Shown here piece by piece: positions 58,261 through 64,000 of a stretch of DNA of 64,000 nt (the first letter of the stretch is position 1; every line of letters starts with the position of its first letter). The notes under the pieces are model-generated. The model had not been told where the DNA came from. It saw only the letters and a program-made list of their open reading frames with translations, and searched no databases. A program made the position numbers and the translations under genes. Source of the stretch: Cyathus striatus (taxonomy: Eukaryota > Basidiomycota > Agaricomycetes > Agaricales > Nidulariaceae); assembly GCA_025738555.1 (NCBI GenBank), contig JAOVFP010000016.1:372001-436000 (forward strand), in the 5' to 3' direction.

Positions 58261-59930
58261 GCAGTTTTCGTTCATGTCATCCACCTCCATAGCTCCTCTA
58301 GCCAGACGAACAACACGAAAAAGAAGAGACGACGAAGCGCATATAGCTGTATCTGGACCGTCTATATGTCACGTTAAGATAGAGCAACAGAACAGAATGC
58401 AACGTAGACAACTAACCTTTCCTCCTTCCCTCCGCATCCAACTGCCACGCAGTACTTCGACGTGGGCCCTCGTACCATCCAAATGCTCATATAGTCATTC
58501 AACGTGAACCTCACACAGTTGAAGAGCACACAAAGCGCAAGGTGAATATCTAGTACCTGATCAGCACCAGAATATACGGAATTCGCGTTATCCACTTCGA
58601 TGGTCTATCGAGCGAGAGACGGGGCGCGTATAGCTGTATCTATGGAGTCTATATACCGTGTTAGAGCGAGGGACAATGCAGGATTAAACGTAGATCACTA
58701 ACCTCCCCTTCTACCCCCGCATATCAATGCCCATTGATCACTTCGACCTGACCCCTCGTACGGCACACAGTTGTGAAAGCATGCCAAGGACAAGTAGATA
58801 TCTAGCACATTGTTATCACAAGACTACAAGGCGTTCATGTTATCCAGCTTAACACCTGATCAGCACCAGTACATAAAGCGCAGTCTTCGTTCACATCATC
58901 CACCTCGATGGTCTATCGAGCGAGAGACGGTGACACCTGAGCAGTACTAGACCATACAGCGCTTTTCGTCGCGTCACTCACCTCGATAGCCTATCGAGCG
59001 AGAGACGGGGCACGTATCACTGCATCTACACTTTCTATATGTCGCGTTAGAGCAAATGACGGTGCAGAGTGCAATGTAGACCACTAACCTTTCCTACCCC
59101 CTACCCTATCCCCGGTATGACAATGCACACTTGGTACTTCAAGATAGCCCCTCATGTACGACCATACAACAACGAGAGTACAAAGCGCAAGATGAATATC
59201 TAGCGCTTAGCAACTGATCAGCACCAGACCGTACATCGATCTTCGTCACGTCATCCACTTCGATACCCCATCGAGCGAGAGACAGTGATAAGCCGTGTAT
59301 AACTGCATACCGCCCATATGACATGTTAGGGTACGATGGTGCAGAATAGAATGCAACGTCAACAACAAACCTCTCCTCCCTTCCTCCGCATCCAACTGCC
59401 CACATGGCCCTTCGACATGAGCCTCACACAGTTGAAGAGCACACAAGCACAAGGTGAATAGCTAGCACCAGACCAGACAGCGCAGTTTTCGTTAGCGTCG
59501 TCCACCTTGATGGTCTATGGAGCGAGAGACGGTGCTCGTATCGCTGCATCTACATGACGCGTTAGAGTACGAGCCAGTGCATGATTGAACATAGACAGCT
59601 AACCTCTCCTCCCTATCCCCGTATCCAAATGCCCACGTAGCACTTCGACAGACTCTCGTACAGCCACGCAGTTGAAGGGCACACAAGGAACAAGGTGAAT
59701 ATTCAGCACCTTATCAGCACCAGACCAAACGGTCTATCGAGCAAGAGTCGGCAGCGAGACGTGTATAGCTGTACCTATACCATCTCTATGACACGTTAGA
59801 GTAGGAGACAGTGCAGTATCGAGCATAGACAACGAACCTCTCCCACTTTCTCTCTCCCCCGCCTGTCCATGCCCACTAGCACTCCGATGTGGGATAGAGT
59901 TGCGAAAGCACGTCAGGGGAGATGCCTAGC
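58255..59930. repeat. Degenerate satellite-like tandem repeat, period about 230-250 bp
   Basis: About seven diverged units share GAGCGAGAGACGG (58611, 58919, 58997, 59273, 59520), CACTAACCT/TTCCTCC, TGCCCAC then TTCGACATGA, GAGCACACAA then AAGGTGAATATCTAGCAC, and GATCAGCACCAGACC. Some units are truncated. No coding content is inferred despite numerous short frames. Confidence 0.75.
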
Positions 59931-60613
59931 ACTCGTATGCGATGTAACCTCTGTCCACCTTCCACCTCAAATAGGCGTGATTGGGAGAAGAATGTCGAAT
60001 TCTACGTGGCCTCTCAGTGCTAGCTAAAGAAAACCTAGAAATGAAACGAACCGCTCGAGCCACCTCACTCCCCAGCTCCAGCTCCGTTACACACGACAAT
60101 CGTCCCCTAGACAATTGTGCAATGCTGCTGTCCTCCATCGTCATATATAACAGGCAGATAACAGCCTTGGCGCCATGTATCAACGTGCATAGCATAGAAA
60201 GCATCATACTAGTACACAGAGAATGTTGAATCAGTAAAGAACAACGCGCATGAAAGTAAACAAACCTCGGAGCTCTTAGCCGCAATTCTTAGAGTTTCCT
60301 GTTCCGGAAGTCTATTCGAACCTTTTACTGAGAGAGTGGCTGGGTGAAAGACGCGTGTCATAGAGGAGAGCTTGTCGTTGTGCCAGTCGGATGATGTTCA
60401 GAATCAAAATCTTAACACGTGTACCTGGTCATTCATAGCCGCGCAATCTTATACCTATTACCAGCGTCCAAAGACACTCCAAACGCACCTCAATCAACAA
60501 CCACGATGACACAATTAAAATACATTAATGCATTACATTTTAAATATCCAGTACAGACGGTACCAAAAGCATAAGTAACATCTAATAAAATTACCAACAT
60601 ACACCACATCCAC
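59931..60613. other. Intergenic, no gene recognised
   Basis: Between the satellite-like array and the 3' end of the 7-TM paralogue 2. Nothing coding is recognised. Confidence 0.4.
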
Positions 60614-61989
60614 TTACATAAACCCATTCCTCGCACTCAAAGCCTCACTACCAATCCTCGGCGCATCCACCTGCGGACTAACAGGACTAACAGGACTCAC
60701 AGGCCCAGCAACGGCAGCAAACTCCAAATCCGGACTCTCATTGCCCACACTACTACTCGACTGTTTCTCCAAATCAGCATCGTGATCACGATCAGCATCC
60801 CTACCCGACCCGATAGTATGCGTCTTGGTAGCTACACCGAAATCACTCTGCGTGGGATTATTCAGCGTCGCTGACCCGGCATTCCGTTTATGTATGGTTG
60901 TGAATACGAGGAACGAAGCAGGCTGAGACCATTTCTGTTCATCTTCGTCCGTATGTGTGAGGATGCGCGCTGAAATTAACGTTGGTGCAATTCCCTATCA
61001 TCATCTCTATCAGTCTCTCTTCCTCCACGAGAAATAAGGGAAGGGACATACAGTAACTGGAATCAAAATGCCCGTAAAATACGTAGCAGCCTCGAAAGTA
61101 CCTAACGAAGCATTCGGTATGACCTGTATCACACTCGAAATGAACAGAATAGTGGAGTACAAGACTCCACTTTCTACGAGAACCTCGACGATGTAGTTAT
61201 ACTCCGATGCATACACGCCGCCTCGGGAGACGGTTACAACGCGGTACGCGATCAAGCCCGTTGCGACGACTGTGATTCCCATGCTGAGGAAGAGGTACAG
61301 TGAGATGATGGGTACTTGTGCAGGACCCAGCATAGCGTTCAGCTTAAGCAGGATCGGAATCAGCGCTGTACAACGTCCATTAGTTCTCGTTTCCACTCCA
61401 TGAACAAAAACGATAAACAACCCACCCAATTCACCAAGCAACAACAACCCGAAAAACACCAGCAAAAACTTATTCCGACTCCAAAGCATATAGCACCTCC
61501 ACACAAGCAACGAGTCCGCAATCAAAATGGCCACAACACCACATCCGTTCCCAGCCTGGCTCAAGATCGTCGATTGGGGATCATCAAAAAGCCATGTGGC
61601 CATCGCGTCGCGGCTTTCATTGTGCGTGATGAATGTATGGCGAGCGACGGACCACGTGGTTGATAAATTCGACATTATAAGGCCGTAGAGGAGGACGAGG
61701 AGGAGCATGAGGAAGACGTTTGATCCTTTTCGTAGTCCAGCGGCTAATACATCATTAACCACCGACCATTTTCAGAAGAAGGGAGAAAAGACAAACCAGC
61801 AGAACGAATAGTGCGATACATCAATATAGTGTATATGCCTACCAATCACCATCATCAGCACCCTAATCACGAATGCAAAGAGCCCCACGTACCACTGACA
61901 AAAGACTGCACAATCAAAGCACCGAGGTACGAGTCAAAGTTCGCCTGGATCACATCCAGCGGAGGAAGGTCACTTCCACCATCCGACAT
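60614..61989 (-). CDS. Seven-TM-like membrane protein (paralogue 2)
   Basis: Start at 61989: MSDGGSDLPPLDVIQANFDS, YLGALIVQSFVSG, then a donor GTACGT. The main exon (to about 61060) has LMLLLVLLYGLIMSNLSTTW, GNGCGVVAILIADSLLVWRC, YMLWSRNKFLLVFFGLLLLG, GGLFIVFVHGVETRTNGRC, LYLFLSMGITVVATGLIAY, VEVLVESGVLYSTILFISS, and AATYFTGILIPVT. After a short intron, GIAPTLISARILTHTDEDEQ leads to a long Ser/Asp/Pro-rich tail ending SARNGFM at 60614. All seven helices are visible. It is clearly paralogous to the plus-strand gene at 51193-52489 (shared LIADSLLVWRCYMLW, LVESGxLYST, GIAPTLIS). Presumed plasma-membrane receptor-like protein; function unknown. Confidence 0.82.
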
Positions 61990-64000
61990 AATGTCTCAAA
62001 GTTGACTGTGTTCGACAGGTACGGAGGGACCAAGTATCCAACAAGGGGACACTGACAAGCGGAGTGAATGGGTGCAAAGCAAGAAGGAAAGTACTAGGTA
62101 CTACTCAAATGAAACCTCGGGTTTGACGTTGATAAATATCGTGTGGAACCAGCCCGTTATACATGGAAGGTCCAGACAAGTATACCCGTAAGTAAGCAAG
62201 ACAACCATGTCATGATCAACGCCCACTGAACCGCCCACACGGGACGACACACCGCCGTTTTTTCGCCGCCGGGGATACTTGGGAAAAATATGGTTCAATC
62301 TCCTTTTCATCAGGGCGGCTATGCTTTGTTCTATAAATACATTTTGATTGACACGAGGCTTGCGCTTTTTGTTCTTTGTCGCTGTGTTCTTTGGTAATGG
62401 CAAAGATTTACTTGTCACAATGTCAATCTATCATTCAAGTTATAGGTTGACGTGGGCCACAATCACATAGAGCCATATCAGCGATATCAATGAAAACCAA
62501 GCATTATCATAGATATGATCATGGGAGAAGAGTAAAGATACCTATCTGTATCATTCATTCATTGTGATTGAATTGATCCTGAAGCCTGCAGGCTTAGAGC
62601 GGAGGTACGCTAAGAAGCTTGATGAAAGTAAAATTTACTTCTGATGTGAAGACGGAACTTCACTTGTAAATGTAAATATGTTAATTTTGTACATTCGAGG
62701 GCGCAAAATCCATTCGGGCTTTCTTTTCAAGTGATGACGGTTCCCATGAACAATCTTATAGCTCGTGGAACGGACCCACAATGTCCACAACGATCATGAT
62801 CAGCTGTGCGACATAAACACACTGTACCTTACTAGCCTGTCGGTGCGCCACAAACAGGCTAATTCGTCCCTGAGGCGCAGTTTACATTTTCCTCCGTCCT
62901 CGATCCCATGGTCTGCGCCGAGTTATGTATGTATCTCATTCCGTACCGCTGGAGACTGAGTATGTAGAGCCCAGATATCATGTGAACACTGTAGGAGGTT
63001 TGAATCTTGATCGAGAGTACGAGACTGAGTGGCAGGCACATGAATACATTTAGACCACACACAAATCATCAACTACTCCCAGCACCACTAACAACGTTCT
63101 ACATTTTCTGATAATGGTGGGTAGCAGTGGGTAGCTCGCACATACACGTATGGGAATTATCCATATTTTTGTGCCCACATCACGGTCATTCGTTCGCCCT
63201 GAGGTAATTATATCTAAATTTCTCGTCATCACTGTCATGTCAGGTTCATAGCGCACAACTGACAGTGGACAACAAGAGCGGGGGTGGTGGTGTTATCTAT
63301 CACTCGAAGATATCGGTCATATGCTCTTCCAATCTTACGGTTTACTTTACAAGAGTAGTCTATTATACTGGATAACTTTCGAGAATTGTATTCACTTAGT
63401 CGTACGGCACAATCCTTTTCGTGTGTCCCTATAACCTAGCAAACACCACTCTTTCTCTTAATCTTGTATCTTTAACAGTAGATCAAATGATATATTGACA
63501 ACCAGATAGTGATATGTATTATCTCCTGCTCGATGACATCGGTCATCTGTCCTGTTGTTTCTAGAAGTAGGTCACTTGAGCAAGTCTAATTCTGCGGACC
63601 TTCAAGAAAGCGGAGTACCGTAGATATGACTTATTCTGCTTCTTTAATTTATTTTTACACTCACTGTATCACCCACTGTCTAGTTTGAATGGATAACAAA
63701 CCTTCTGACTTCAACCTGGGGTGAAGAATAGTAGCCGACATCAGAAGGCATTGGTTATCCATGCTCGTAAGCCTAATAGGGATCTTTTTCCTATTGCAAC
63801 GCAAACTCATTGTAGCATAGATTCTTCTACTCGGAAAATGCGATTATTTATGCCAAGTCGTTCATTATTTGGATAATGATCTGCAATCCATGGATAAGCT
63901 GATAGTATCTCCCCGCTGGAATAATGTTATTGATAGTGATCTACTATGAAGGATATGGTTAACGCGTTTACGAGATTATGCTGCAGATAGAGGGGATAGA
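61990..64000. other. Right flank, no convincing gene
   Basis: A 105-codon minus-strand frame (62101-62418) begins with basic residues (KNTATKNKKRKPRVNQN) and lacks a domain. Other frames are short. An imperfect inverted repeat lies at 63689-63762. Confidence 0.4.

Noticed and set aside
55525..59700. Numerous short frames as small secreted proteins
   Set aside because: They follow the degenerate repeats and lack signal peptides or conservation between units.
1..64000. tRNA, rRNA genes or a biosynthetic backbone enzyme (PKS, NRPS, terpene synthase)
   Set aside because: I found none by eye; a tRNA scan and domain search would settle this.

Overview
The window is eukaryotic nuclear DNA, most likely from an agaricomycete (mushroom-forming basidiomycete). 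Genes are split by many 48-75 nt GT-AG introns, lie on both strands without operons, and belong to families expanded in Agaricomycetes: seven-TM DUF6534-type proteins, F-box proteins with divergent leucine-rich tails, a CYP monooxygenase, Y3-like secreted glycan-binding proteins, and hAT and pogo/Tc1 transposon debris. Gene models were assembled by hand from open frames and splice sites, so exon edges are inferred.

Layout. 1-2.9 kb: DUF6534-type 7-TM gene (-) with a 760 bp fold-back element in intron 2. 3.6-5.3 kb: F-box gene 1 (+). 7-9 kb: intact P450 (-). 10.2-12 kb: F-box gene 2 (+). 12.1-13.3 kb: MYND finger plus pRiA4b-ORF3-like protein (-). 13.7-16.05 kb: a small secreted precursor (-) with two cationic helices resembling cecropins, whose second intron carries a 1.5 kb TA-flanked element. 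17-18.3 kb: epoxide-hydrolase-like alpha/beta hydrolase (-). 19.7-21.5 kb: F-box gene 3 (+). 22.9-23.2 kb: P450 relic (+). 23.3-27 kb: two divergently oriented Y3-like secreted proteins. 27.2-28.25 kb: three-unit repeat array. 28.8-30.5 kb: broken F-box copy 4. 30.65-33.9 kb: tandem SDR pair (-).

34-50 kb is dominated by duplication and transposons: a degraded A1 aspartic protease, a large membrane protein gene (36.8-39.9 kb) duplicated at 44.8-48 kb with an offset of about 8,028 bp, a pogo-like deletion derivative, and a hAT relic within the second copy. 51.2-52.5 and 60.6-62 kb hold two paralogous 7-TM proteins on opposite strands. Between them is gene-poor DNA with degenerate tandem repeats; 62-64 kb shows no convincing gene.

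The genes do not form one obvious pathway. P450, SDR pair and hydrolase could serve secondary or xenobiotic metabolism, but no backbone synthase is present. The accessory content (secreted peptides and lectin-like proteins, F-box copies, 7-TM proteins) is typical of fast-evolving interaction genes in a transposon-rich region. The most notable object is the two-module secreted peptide precursor, together with the transposon that landed in its splice acceptor and left it intact.
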